Shown here piece by piece: positions 9,078 through 16,955 of a stretch of DNA of 64,000 bases. The notes below the pieces were generated by a model that was not told the DNA's origin, made no database searches, and was given only the letters and a program-made list of their open reading frames with translations. The stretch is from Streptomyces sp. SID13726 (GTDB lineage Bacteria; Actinomycetota; Actinomycetes; Streptomycetales; Streptomycetaceae). The stretch lies in the NCBI RefSeq assembly GCF_010548375.1, contig NZ_JAAGLY010000006.1, forward strand, positions 124,001 through 188,000, read 5' to 3'. Position 1 is the first letter of the stretch. Each line of letters starts with the position of its first letter. Both the position numbers and the translations under genes were made by a program.

Positions 9078-9962
9078 TCACGCCCCTTTCCGGTCGCGCA
9101 GTCCGTCACCGAGCAGGTTCACTCCGACGACGAGGAGGGCGATGACCAGGCCCGGCAGGGTCACCAGCCACCACGAGGTCGTGATGTAGGCCTGTCCGTC
9201 CGAGATGATCCGCCCCCAGGTCGCGAACGGCCGCTGCGGTCCGGCGCCGAGGAAACTGAGCGCGCTCTCCAGGAGGACGGCCTGGGCGAGCAGGAGCAGG
9301 ACGACGAGGCTGACCGGGCGGACCACGTTCGGGACGACATGGCGGGCGAGCACCTGCGTCCCGCGCAGCCCGAGCACCCGGGCCGCCGCCACGTACGGTT
9401 TCTCCCGCTCGACCAGCACGAGGGACCGCGTGAGCCGTGCCACCTCGGGCCACTGCGCGACCGCGATGACGCAGGTGATGACGGTGACCGAGGGTCCGAA
9501 GAGGGCGACCACGAGGAGCAGCATCATCAGCAGGGGCAGGGCGAGTTGGGCCTCCAGGAAGCGGGAGACGAGGGCGTCGACCCAGCCGCCGAAGAACCCG
9601 GCCGCCGATCCGGCCGCGATGCCGATGAGCCCGGAGACGAGGACGGCGAGGAGACCGACCGAGAGGGACACCTGGCCGCCGTGCAGGATGCGGGAGAGCA
9701 GGTCGCGGCCGAGCTGGTCGGTGCCGAAGAGGTGTCCGTCGGTGAGCGGTGCGAGGCGGCGCCGGGAGAGGTCCTGGGCGTTGGCGTCGGGCAGCGGGAG
9801 GAGGCTCGCGAGGGCCACCGGCAGCACGACGAGGGCCGTGCAGACCGCGCCGATCCAGATCTTGACGCGGGCGCCGCGCCGCCGCCGGGTCGCGCCGGCC
9901 CGGGCCAGGTCGCGGGCGGTGACGGCGGTGGGCCGCTCGACGACCGTGGTGGGGGTGGTCAT
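9078..9962 (-). CDS. ABC transporter permease, DppC/OppC-like
   Basis: This 294-residue membrane subunit has an N-terminal hydrophobic helix at about residues 35-55 and the OppC-type GTDQLGRDLLSRI motif. Several further transmembrane helices follow, together with the EAA loop EKPYVAAARVLGLRGTQVLARH that contacts the ATPases. The ATG start is three bases from the stop of the partner permease gene. It forms the heterodimeric channel with the DppB-like permease at 9966-10895. Confidence 0.94.
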   Translation of the reverse strand: MTTPTTVVERPTAVTARDLARAGATRRRRGARVKIWIGAVCTALVVLPVALASLLPLPDANAQDLSRRRLAPLTDGHLFGTDQLGRDLLSRILHGGQVSLSVGLLAVLVSGLIGIAAGSAAGFFGGWVDALVSRFLEAQLALPLLMMLLLVVALFGPSVTVITCVIAVAQWPEVARLTRSLVLVEREKPYVAAARVLGLRGTQVLARHVVPNVVRPVSLVVLLLLAQAVLLESALSFLGAGPQRPFATWGRIISDGQAYITTSWWLVTLPGLVIALLVVGVNLLGDGLRDRKGA

Positions 9963-9965
9963 GGC

Positions 9966-10895
9966 TCAGGCCGCCTTTCCGAGGCGCACCCGCGGATCGA
10001 GCAGCGGGTAGGCGAGGTCGACGAGGAGTTGGACGAGGATCGCGAGGGTCGCGGTGACCAGGACGGTGGCCTGGATCAGCGGGTAGTCGCGGGTGGCCAG
10101 CGCGCGGACGACGAGCGAGCCGACGCCGGGCCAGCCGAAGACGACCTCGACCACGACGACTCCGTTGAGGAGGGCGGCGAAGCGGGTGCCGAGGGTGGTG
10201 AGCAGTGGGACGGCGGAATTGCGCAGTCCGTAGCTCCAGGTCAGGGAAGGCTCGGAGACGCCCCGGGAGCGCGCGACCGTGGTGTAGGGCGCGGTGAGCG
10301 CCGTGACCATCTCACGGCGCACCAGCCGTGACACCAGGGCGAGTTGGAGCACCGCGACCGTGACCGTGGGCAGCACCAGGCCGCTCCATGAGGTGAACCC
10401 TGAGGCGGGCAGCACCGGCAGCAGCACGGCGAAGACGGTCAGCAGCATCACGCCGGTCCAGAAGTCCGGCATGGACTGCCCGGCGATGGTGAGCACGTTG
10501 GCGCCCAACTCCCGCTTGGTGTCCGCCCGTCGGGCCATCCACACGCCGAGCGGTACGGCGACGACGCTGGTGAGGGCGATCGCGGCGACGGCGAGCGTGA
10601 CGGTGTACGGCATCCGGTCCATGACCACGTCGAACGCCGAGGTGTGGAAGGAGTAACTGGTGCCGAGGTCGCCGGTGAACAGGTCGCGCAGGAAGATCCC
10701 GTACTGGTTGATCATCGGCTCGTCGAGGCCGAACTTCGCCCGGATGCGGTCGAGATCGGCGGCCGGCGCGTTGGGGGCGGCGTAGGCGGCGGCCGGGTCG
10801 CCGGGGGCGAGGCGGACCAGCAGGAAGACCGTGGTCAGGGTGAGGAAGAGGGCCAGCAGGCTCTGGCCGACGCGGCGGGCGAGATAGGTGACCAC
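9966..10895 (-). CDS. ABC transporter permease, DppB/OppB-like
   Basis: This 309-residue permease opens with the family-typical YLARRVGQSLLALFLTLTT helix and the RLAPGDPAAAY segment. It then has about five more membrane helices and the EAA loop YTTVARSRGVSEPSLTWSYGLRN. The GTG start at 10893-10895 lies three bases after the stop of the binding-protein gene, so the two are coupled. Confidence 0.94.
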   Translation of the reverse strand: MVTYLARRVGQSLLALFLTLTTVFLLVRLAPGDPAAAYAAPNAPAADLDRIRAKFGLDEPMINQYGIFLRDLFTGDLGTSYSFHTSAFDVVMDRMPYTVTLAVAAIALTSVVAVPLGVWMARRADTKRELGANVLTIAGQSMPDFWTGVMLLTVFAVLLPVLPASGFTSWSGLVLPTVTVAVLQLALVSRLVRREMVTALTAPYTTVARSRGVSEPSLTWSYGLRNSAVPLLTTLGTRFAALLNGVVVVEVVFGWPGVGSLVVRALATRDYPLIQATVLVTATLAILVQLLVDLAYPLLDPRVRLGKAA

Positions 10896-10898
10896 GGC

Positions 10899-12485
10899 TC
10901 AGCCCTCCAGCCGTACGGCGGACAGGTCATAGGAGTTGAGCTTCAGCAGGCCGAGGTCGTGCACCCGGTCGCGGCGGGCCAGCATCGTCTTGGGGGCGAA
11001 CGCCCACAGGCTCGGCCAGGTGTCCCACACGGCGTGCTGCACGACGGCCAGCTTCCGGTCGCGCACCGCGGTGTCGGTCTCGGTGGCGGCGTCGGCGAGC
11101 CGGCGCTGGACGCCCGGGACGACGTATCCCATGTAGGTGTCGCGGCTGCGTTCCTTCTCCGCGGTGCCGCCGTACATGCCCTGGAGCGAGGTGAGCGCCT
11201 GCCCGGTGGTGCCGGGGTAGCCGTTGCCGATGACGTCCCAGTCGCCGCCGCGGCCCTGACGCCATTTCAGGATGTCGCCACCGGGCTCGAACTGGAGCAG
11301 CGAGGCCCGTACGCCGATGTCGTGGAGCATGTCGGCGACGGCCTCCATGACGGAGTTGTCGCCGGCGAACTCCCCCGACTCCCAGATGATCCGGACGCGC
11401 ATCCCGTCCGCGCCGAGGGACTTGAGGAGGGCCCTGGCCTTCTTCGGGTCGTAGGTGTACGCGCCGGTGCGCACCGCGCCTTCGAGGGCGAGCGGTACGA
11501 CGCCCTCGGCGGCCTCGGCCGAGCCGGTGAGGACGTCCCTGACGAGGGAGTCGCCGTCGATGGCGTGGGTGAGGGCGCGGCGGACGCGGGCGTCGGCGAG
11601 CGGATGCCCCTTCTTCTTGCGGAAGTTGTAGAAGAGCTGGCAGATCCGGACCCCGGAGGTCTCCTGGAGGGTGATGCCGGGCAGCCCGGTGAGCTGTTCG
11701 GCCGAGTCCGGGGTGAGGGTGTCGACGACGTCCAACTCACCGCTGCGCAGGGCGATCACGCGGCTGGACTCCTCGGGCACGAAGCGCACCTGGACCCGGT
11801 CGACGGGTGGACTGGCGCCCCAGTAGCGGGGGTTGCGGGCCAGCGTGTACTCCCCCGCGCCGCTGTTGGCCCGCACCACCTCGTACGGTCCCGAGCCCAC
11901 ACCGCTCTGCAGTTCCTCGGGCTTGTTGGCGGCGGCCGGGGTGATGTGGATGTTGGCCATCAGCCGGTCGAGGACGGGCACCGGGCGCTCGGTGTGCAGG
12001 GTGAAGGTCCGCTCGCCGGTCTTCTCCACACCGGGCAGCTCCGGGAAGAGGCCGAGCAGGAAGGAGCCGTTGACCTTGCCGTACATCTCCACCGCGGTCG
12101 CCACGTCCTCGACGGTGACCGGGGTGCCGTCGGAGTAGCGCAGGCCGTCGCGCAGCCGCACGCTCCACCGGGTCGGCGCGGTCATGGTGAAGCTGTCCGC
12201 GAGGATCAGCTGGGTGCGCATGCCGGGGCCGATGCGGGTGAGGGCCTGGCGCACCGCGCGCTGCACGGTGACCGCCGCGTCGAACTGGTTGAGCTTGTTG
12301 TCCAGGCTGATCAGGGAGCGGTTGAGACCCAGCGTGAGGGTGCCGGGGCCGGGGGCTCCGGTGGGTCCCGCGCAGGCGGACAGCGGGCCGAGGGCGAGTC
12401 CGGCACCGCCGAGGGCACTCCAGCGCAGCAGGGTGCGGCGGGTGAGGGGTACAGGGGGTGGGGCGCTCTGGGGAGGTGGGGTCAT
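10899..12485 (-). CDS. ABC transporter substrate-binding lipoprotein (SBP_bac_5 family)
   Basis: This is a 528-residue extracytoplasmic receptor of the Opp/Dpp cluster, family SBP_bac_5. The N-terminus has a twin-arginine-like TRRTLLRW followed by a hydrophobic stretch and the lipobox LSAC, so it is probably an exported lipoprotein. GDSLVRDVL and WDVIGNGYPGTTG fall in the region typical of the family. The ATG at 12483-12485 has GAGAAGG about five bases upstream. It is the first gene of a minus-strand operon running to 4420 and is transcribed away from the kinase gene at 12876. The ligand is probably an oligosaccharide or sugar acid, judging from the enzymes downstream rather than from the receptor itself. 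Confidence 0.93.
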   Translation of the reverse strand: MTPPPQSAPPPVPLTRRTLLRWSALGGAGLALGPLSACAGPTGAPGPGTLTLGLNRSLISLDNKLNQFDAAVTVQRAVRQALTRIGPGMRTQLILADSFTMTAPTRWSVRLRDGLRYSDGTPVTVEDVATAVEMYGKVNGSFLLGLFPELPGVEKTGERTFTLHTERPVPVLDRLMANIHITPAAANKPEELQSGVGSGPYEVVRANSGAGEYTLARNPRYWGASPPVDRVQVRFVPEESSRVIALRSGELDVVDTLTPDSAEQLTGLPGITLQETSGVRICQLFYNFRKKKGHPLADARVRRALTHAIDGDSLVRDVLTGSAEAAEGVVPLALEGAVRTGAYTYDPKKARALLKSLGADGMRVRIIWESGEFAGDNSVMEAVADMLHDIGVRASLLQFEPGGDILKWRQGRGGDWDVIGNGYPGTTGQALTSLQGMYGGTAEKERSRDTYMGYVVPGVQRRLADAATETDTAVRDRKLAVVQHAVWDTWPSLWAFAPKTMLARRDRVHDLGLLKLNSYDLSAVRLEG

Positions 12486-12520
12486 CGTCGACCTTCTCGC
12501 GTTCCGGGGGCGGCCGGCTC

Positions 12521-12564
12521 GGGGGTGCGTGACTGCGGGGGTACGTGAGTGCGGGGGTGCCGCG
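12521..12564. repeat. 16-base tandem repeat, about 2.7 copies
   Basis: The unit GGGGGTGCGTGACTGC (12521-12536) is followed by a copy with two changes (12537-12552) and a partial third copy. It lies just upstream of the binding-protein gene start and next to a 14-base array. Confidence 0.75.
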
Positions 12565-12570
12565 CTCTTC

Positions 12571-12683
12571 GTCCGTGCGGCTGGGTTCGTGCGGCTCGGT
12601 TCGTTGCAGTTCGATTCGTGCGGCTGAGTTCGTGCTGCTGAGTTCGTGCGGCCGGGCTCGTGCGGATCGGTTCGTGCGCCGGA
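12571..12683. repeat. 14-base tandem repeat array, about 8 degenerate copies
   Basis: Eight units close to GTTCGTGCGGCTGG run end to end from 12571 to 12683. Single-base drift and small length changes (13 and 16 bases) occur in the third and fourth units. The array fills the space between the ABC operon and the putative operator at 12779. It could be a set of binding sites or simple slippage product. Confidence 0.8.
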
Positions 12684-12778
12684 CGAAAATCTCGACCTGT
12701 TCGGCTCTCGCGGCGGCCCGGCCGGTGGGTGCGGGTCGGCGGGAGACGAAGGGGTGTCGCGCCGGAAAAGGTGGCACG

Positions 12779-12820
12779 ATTGCGCGAAGTGCGCAAGAGG
12801 TCTCGCGCGCTTCGCGCAAT
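12779..12820. promoter_or_regulatory. Long inverted repeat, putative operator (candidate DeoR-family target)
   Basis: The arms are ATTGCGCGAAGTGCGC (12779-12794) and its near-perfect complement at 12805-12820 (15 of 16 bases), with a 10-base centre. It lies 56 bases upstream of the kinase GTG. The half-sites contain internal GCGC/TTCGCG motifs. The DeoR-type regulator encoded at 15217 is the obvious candidate ligand, by proximity only. Confidence 0.6.
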
Positions 12821-12875
12821 CCATGTCATCATCGGTGCCCGAGGCCGCCCGACCGGAACGCCCGAGGAGGTACCC

Positions 12876-14096
12876 GTGTCCCTCACCATCCCAGGCCGCC
12901 GTGTGCTCGCCCTGGCCGACGACCTCTCCGGCGCCGCCGAGACCGCGGTGGCCCTGCGCACACCCGCCCACCTCCTGCTGGGTCCCCTCTCCGACCCCGT
13001 CCCACCGCCCGCCGACGGCGAGGCGACCGTCGTCGACCTGGACTCCCGGCACCTGCCCGCGGACGCGGCGGCGCATGCCGTACGGTCCGTGACCGGCCGG
13101 GCCGCCGAGGACGTCGTGCTGTTCAAGAAGGTCGACTCGCTGCTGCGGGGCAATCTCGCCGCCGAGGCGGCCGCCTACGCGGAGGGCGGCGCCGGGGTCG
13201 TGATCGCGACGGCGCTGCCGGTGACGGGGCGGACGGTGCGCGACGGCGTCGTCCATCTGAAGGGGGCCGCGCTGCACACGACCGACGCGTGGCGGGCCGA
13301 GCCCGGGCCCGCGCCGGAGTCGGTCGCGGCGGCGCTCGGGGACCTGCCGGTCTCGCCCGTACCGCTCTCGGCCGTACGCGGTCCCCTGCTGAACGAACTG
13401 CGTGCGCGTTTCACGCAAGGCCGGCATCCGGTGTGCGACGCGGAGACCGACGCCGACCTCGACGCGATCGCCCGGGCGGCGCTTCAACTGGGCCCCGGAG
13501 TACGGCTGTTGGGGACGGGCGGGCTCGCGGGGGCCGTGGGGCGCGTACTGGGCGACCGTGCCGTTCCGCGCCCCGGTCCCGAGGCGGGCCACGGCTCCCC
13601 TCGCCCTCTCCTCGTCGTCGTGGGCACCGCCGAGCCGTCCGCCGCCGCGCAGGCCGCCCATCTCGTCGCGGACGGCGCCCATCACCTCCCGCTCACCGCG
13701 GACGACCTCCTGCGCGCCCGGCGCCCGCTCGCCCTGCCGGCCACCGGAGTCACGGTGGTCCGCATCGCCGGGCTGCTGGCCCCGAGTTCCGCCCGCCGGC
13801 TCTCGGCCGCGCTGGCCGAGGCCGTCGCGGAAACCTCGTACGACGGCGATCTCGTCCTGACCGGCGGCGAGACCGCGCGCCGGGTGCTGGACGCCCTCGG
13901 CATCACGCGGCTGCGCCCGGTCGGCCAGATCCACCACGGCGCCGTGCACTCCCGCACCCCGGACGGCCGCTCGGTCGTCACCCGGCCGGGCAGCTTCGGC
14001 GAGTCCGACTCGCTGCTGCGCATCGCCCGCGCCCTGCGCCGCTCCGGTCACGTACGTCCCGTCCCGCCCCACCACCCCACAGGAGTGACCTCGTGA
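12876..14096 (+). CDS. Four-carbon acid sugar kinase family protein (DUF1537)
   Basis: The product is a 406-residue kinase of the DUF1537 family, whose known members phosphorylate D-threonate, D- or L-erythronate and related acids at O4. Landmarks are the N-terminal substrate-binding motif LALADDLSGAAETAVAL and FKKVDSLLRGN in the first domain. The C-terminal nucleotide-binding domain has LTGGETARRVL and VTRPGSFGESDSL. The GTG at 12876 has GAGGAGG six bases upstream. The stop overlaps the dehydrogenase start (GTGA). Together the two enzymes match the known kinase plus PdxA2 module that turns a C4 acid sugar into dihydroxyacetone phosphate. The stereochemistry of the substrate cannot be read. 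Confidence 0.92.
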   Translation: MSLTIPGRRVLALADDLSGAAETAVALRTPAHLLLGPLSDPVPPPADGEATVVDLDSRHLPADAAAHAVRSVTGRAAEDVVLFKKVDSLLRGNLAAEAAAYAEGGAGVVIATALPVTGRTVRDGVVHLKGAALHTTDAWRAEPGPAPESVAAALGDLPVSPVPLSAVRGPLLNELRARFTQGRHPVCDAETDADLDAIARAALQLGPGVRLLGTGGLAGAVGRVLGDRAVPRPGPEAGHGSPRPLLVVVGTAEPSAAAQAAHLVADGAHHLPLTADDLLRARRPLALPATGVTVVRIAGLLAPSSARRLSAALAEAVAETSYDGDLVLTGGETARRVLDALGITRLRPVGQIHHGAVHSRTPDGRSVVTRPGSFGESDSLLRIARALRRSGHVRPVPPHHPTGVTS

Positions 14097-15145
14097 ACGC
14101 AGCCCCCACCGCCGCCCCCGCCGAGCAGACGGGCGCCACCGCGCGACCGCTCCCGGTCATCGCGGTGACCATGGGCGACGGCGCCGGCATCGGACCGGAG
14201 GTGATCGTGCCGGCGCTGCTGCACCCCGACACCCTGCGCGACTGCCGCCCGGTGGTCGTCGGCGACGCCGAACGGCTGCGCCAGGCGGCCGCCGTCCTCG
14301 GCGTCGACTGCGCGATCGTGCCCGTCGAGCGGCCCGCCGACGCCGAGTTCACGCCCGGCCGCGTCAATGTCGTCGACCTCGGACTGCTCCCCGCCGACCT
14401 GCCGTGGGGCGAGCTGTCCGCCGTCGCGGGCGAGGCCGCCTACCAGTACATCCGGGTGGCCGCCGACCTCGCCCTGCGCGGCGAGGTGCACGGCATCTGC
14501 ACGGCCCCGCTCAACAAGGGCGCCCTGCACGCCGCCGGGCACCGCTTCCCCGGCCACACCGAACTGCTCGCGCACCTCACCGGCGTCGAGGAGGTGTCGA
14601 TGATGCTGTCGACACCGAAGGTGAAGGTCATCCATGTCACCACGCACATCGGCCTGATCGACGCCGTGAACCGCATCGAGCCCGGACTGGTCGAACGCAC
14701 GGTCCGCCGGGGCCACGAGGCGATGGTCCGCGCGGGCGTCCCGGCCCCGGTGATCGGCGTCTGCGGCATCAACCCGCACGCCGGGGAGAACGGCCTCTTC
14801 GGCTACGGCGAGGAGGAGACGAAGATCGTCCCCGCGCTGGAGACCCTGCGGGCCGACGGCATCGACGCGCGCGGTCCGCTCCCCGCCGACACGGCGTTCT
14901 TCCTCGCCTCGCGCGGCGACTACGACCTGATCGTCGCGATGTACCACGACCAGGGCCACGGCCCGGTCAAGGTCCTCGGCATCGAGGCCGGCGTCAACCT
15001 CACCGTGGGACTGCCGGTCATCCGCACCTCCGTGGACCACGGCACGGCGTTCGACATCGCAGGTACGGGGCGTGCGGAGCCCGGTAGCATGGTCGAGGCC
15101 CTGCGCCAGGCCGCCGAGATGTCGACCGCACCGGCCGCCGGCTGA
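14093..15145 (+). CDS. PdxA-family 4-phospho-threonate/erythronate dehydrogenase (PdxA2-like)
   Basis: This 350-residue NAD-dependent oxidative decarboxylase belongs to the PdxA family. Motifs are VTMGDGAGIGPEV at the N-terminus, APLNKGALHAAG, FPGHTELLAHLTG, THIGLIDAVNRI, GINPHAGENGLFG, and the C-terminal metal/NAD region MYHDQGHGPVKVLG with TSVDHGTAFDIAGTG. The adjacent DUF1537 kinase makes a catabolic PdxA2 role far more likely than vitamin B6 synthesis. The GTG at 14093 has AGGAG seven bases upstream and overlaps the kinase stop. Confidence 0.93.
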   Translation: MNAAPTAAPAEQTGATARPLPVIAVTMGDGAGIGPEVIVPALLHPDTLRDCRPVVVGDAERLRQAAAVLGVDCAIVPVERPADAEFTPGRVNVVDLGLLPADLPWGELSAVAGEAAYQYIRVAADLALRGEVHGICTAPLNKGALHAAGHRFPGHTELLAHLTGVEEVSMMLSTPKVKVIHVTTHIGLIDAVNRIEPGLVERTVRRGHEAMVRAGVPAPVIGVCGINPHAGENGLFGYGEEETKIVPALETLRADGIDARGPLPADTAFFLASRGDYDLIVAMYHDQGHGPVKVLGIEAGVNLTVGLPVIRTSVDHGTAFDIAGTGRAEPGSMVEALRQAAEMSTAPAAG

Positions 15146-15157
15146 CGTCGGTTCGCC

Positions 15158-15200
15158 CGTACGCACCCCAGGACACCGCTCGTACGCACCCCAGGACACC
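15158..15200. repeat. Perfect 20-base direct repeat upstream of the DeoR gene
   Basis: CGTACGCACCCCAGGACACC occurs at 15158-15177 and again at 15181-15200, a 23-base period, between the dehydrogenase stop and the regulator start. The second copy runs into the GGAGG ribosome site. It may be a duplicated leader or a binding site for the regulator. Confidence 0.8.
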
Positions 15201-15216
15201 GGAGGACAGCAGACCG

Positions 15217-16011
15217 ATGTCGGCGATCGGATCCCAGGCCCGGCGCGACCGTATCGTCCACCTCGCCACCACCACCGGCCTCGCGAGTGTGGAAGAACTC
15301 TCCCAGCTGTTCGGCGTGACGGCCTCCACCATCCGCCGCGACCTGGCCAGACTCACCACCGACGGCCGCCTCGCCCGCACCTACGGCGGCGCGATGGCGC
15401 TGACCGCGCACCCGGAGGCGTCGCTGCGCCAGCGGGTCGGCGAGGCCTTCGAGGCCAAGCAGGCCATCGCCCGCTGGGCCGCCGCCCAAGTCCGGCCCGG
15501 CGAGACGCTGTTGCTGGACGCCGGCTCGACGGTCGGGGCACTCGCGCACGAACTGCGTACCGTCAAGGACATCACCGTCGCGACCACCGGACTCACCGCC
15601 CTCCAGGCGCTGTCCGACGTCGAGACCATCCACGTCGAGTGCCTGGGCGGCACCCTGCGCCCGCTCAGCCAGGGCTTCGTGGGTCCGCTGACCGAAGCGG
15701 CCCTGGAGCGCATGACCTTCGACCGGGTGTTCCTCGGCACCGACGGCGTCTCCCCCGAACTGGGCGTCTGCGAGGCCGACTTGCGCCAGACCCGGCTCAA
15801 GGAGCTGATGGCCCGCCGCGCCGACCACGTCTACGTCCTCGCCCACGCGGCCAAGCTGGGCCGCCGCCCCTTCCACACCTGGACCCCGCTGCGCGAGGAC
15901 TGGACGCTGGTCACGGACGACTCCGCGGATCCTGGCATCCTCGCCGAACTGCGCGCGCGGGGCGTGGAGACCGTGACGGCCGTTCCCGAGCCGGACTCAA
16001 CTGGCCGCTAG
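15217..16011 (+). CDS. DeoR/GlpR family transcriptional regulator
   Basis: This 264-residue regulator has an N-terminal DeoR helix-turn-helix at about residues 8-60 (VEELSQLFGVTASTIRRDLA). The C-terminal DeoR sensor domain has MALTAHPEASLRQR, LLLDAGSTVGALAHEL and the terminal region YVLAHAAKLGR. Such proteins usually bind phosphorylated sugar intermediates. The gene follows the kinase and dehydrogenase and is the natural repressor of both divergent operons. The ATG has GGAGG about 11 bases upstream. Confidence 0.93.
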   Translation: MSAIGSQARRDRIVHLATTTGLASVEELSQLFGVTASTIRRDLARLTTDGRLARTYGGAMALTAHPEASLRQRVGEAFEAKQAIARWAAAQVRPGETLLLDAGSTVGALAHELRTVKDITVATTGLTALQALSDVETIHVECLGGTLRPLSQGFVGPLTEAALERMTFDRVFLGTDGVSPELGVCEADLRQTRLKELMARRADHVYVLAHAAKLGRRPFHTWTPLREDWTLVTDDSADPGILAELRARGVETVTAVPEPDSTGR

Positions 16012-16127
16012 GACACGCCTGTTGGTGCTGATGATTCACATGGGGCGAGCCTCGGGGATTAACGTGGATGCCCACGACCGGTGTTCGACCGTTCGGCGGT
16101 CCCCCGTCCCGCAACGCAGGAGTGTCC

Positions 16128-16943
16128 ATGGCTGAGCAGGCAGAGAACTCCGAGCAGGAGCCCTTGCCCAAGATCGACACCTCGGTGCCGCAGTCGGCCC
16201 GGATCTGGAACTACTGGCTGGGAGGCAAGGACAACTACGAGGTCGACCGGGTCGCCGGCGACGCGTTCCGCGAGATCTTCCCCGGCATCGAGACCGGCGC
16301 CCGCGCCGCCCGCTACTTCCTCGCCCGCGCCGTCCGTCATCTGGCCGGCGAGGAGGGCGTACGGCAGTTCCTCGACATCGGCACCGGGCTGCCCAACGTC
16401 GACAACACCCACCAGATCGCCCAGCGGGTGGCACCGGAGTCCCGGATCGTCTACGTCGACAACGACCCGCTGGTGCTGGCGCACGCCCGCGCGCTGCTCA
16501 CCAGCACACCGGAGGGCGTCACCAACTATGTCGACGCCGATCTGCGCGACCCGGCCACGATCCTGCGGGAGGCCGCGCGGACGCTGGACTTCGACAAGCC
16601 GGTCGCCCTCATGCTGATGGGCATCCTGGGCCACATCGAGGACCACGACGAGGCGTGCTCGATCGTGCGGGAACTGGTGGCCGGACTGCCCTCCGGCAGC
16701 TTCCTGGTGCAGTACGACAGCTCCGACACCAGCAAGGCCTACCTCGACGCCATCCAGCAGTACAACGAGGGTGGTTCGATCCCCTACATCCTGCGCAGCC
16801 CCGAGCAGATCGCCCGCTACTTCGACGGTCTCGAGCTGCTCGAACCGGGTGTGGCGTCCTGCTCGCGCTGGCGCCCCGACACCGAGGCCCTCGGTCTTCC
16901 GGCCGAGGTCCACCAGTACGGCGGTGTCGCCCGCAAGAACTGA
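16128..16943 (+). CDS. SAM-dependent methyltransferase, Methyltransf_19 (DUF574) family
   Basis: The 271-residue product is typical of the actinobacterial DUF574/Methyltransf_19 family. The conserved N-terminus PQSARIWNYWLGGKDNYEVD is followed by a Rossmann SAM motif FLDIGTGLPN near residue 85 and IVYVDNDPLVLAHARAL. These proteins are numerous in Streptomyces, and few have known substrates. The ATG at 16128 has AGGAG six bases upstream. It converges with the XRE regulator gene, with 12 bases between the stops. Confidence 0.9.
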   Translation: MAEQAENSEQEPLPKIDTSVPQSARIWNYWLGGKDNYEVDRVAGDAFREIFPGIETGARAARYFLARAVRHLAGEEGVRQFLDIGTGLPNVDNTHQIAQRVAPESRIVYVDNDPLVLAHARALLTSTPEGVTNYVDADLRDPATILREAARTLDFDKPVALMLMGILGHIEDHDEACSIVRELVAGLPSGSFLVQYDSSDTSKAYLDAIQQYNEGGSIPYILRSPEQIARYFDGLELLEPGVASCSRWRPDTEALGLPAEVHQYGGVARKN

Positions 16944-16955
16944 CCGGGCACGGGG

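Larger units (their letters stand above)
12486..12875. promoter_or_regulatory. Divergent promoter region of the acid-sugar locus
   Basis: This 390-base region lies between the divergent ABC operon and the kinase-dehydrogenase-regulator operon. It holds two tandem repeat arrays and a long inverted repeat, listed separately. I see no credible coding region in it, because the open frames across it are repeat-derived and Arg/Pro-rich. A GAGGAGG ribosome site at its end serves the kinase GTG start. Confidence 0.6.

Noticed and set aside
12571-12683. CRISPR array
   Set aside because: The units are contiguous 14-base degenerate repeats without unique spacers, and no cas genes are present.
10899-14075. 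Binding-protein frame extended upstream through the kinase gene
   Set aside because: The lipoprotein signal starts at 12485 with a ribosome site, and the extension is an antisense shadow of the kinase.
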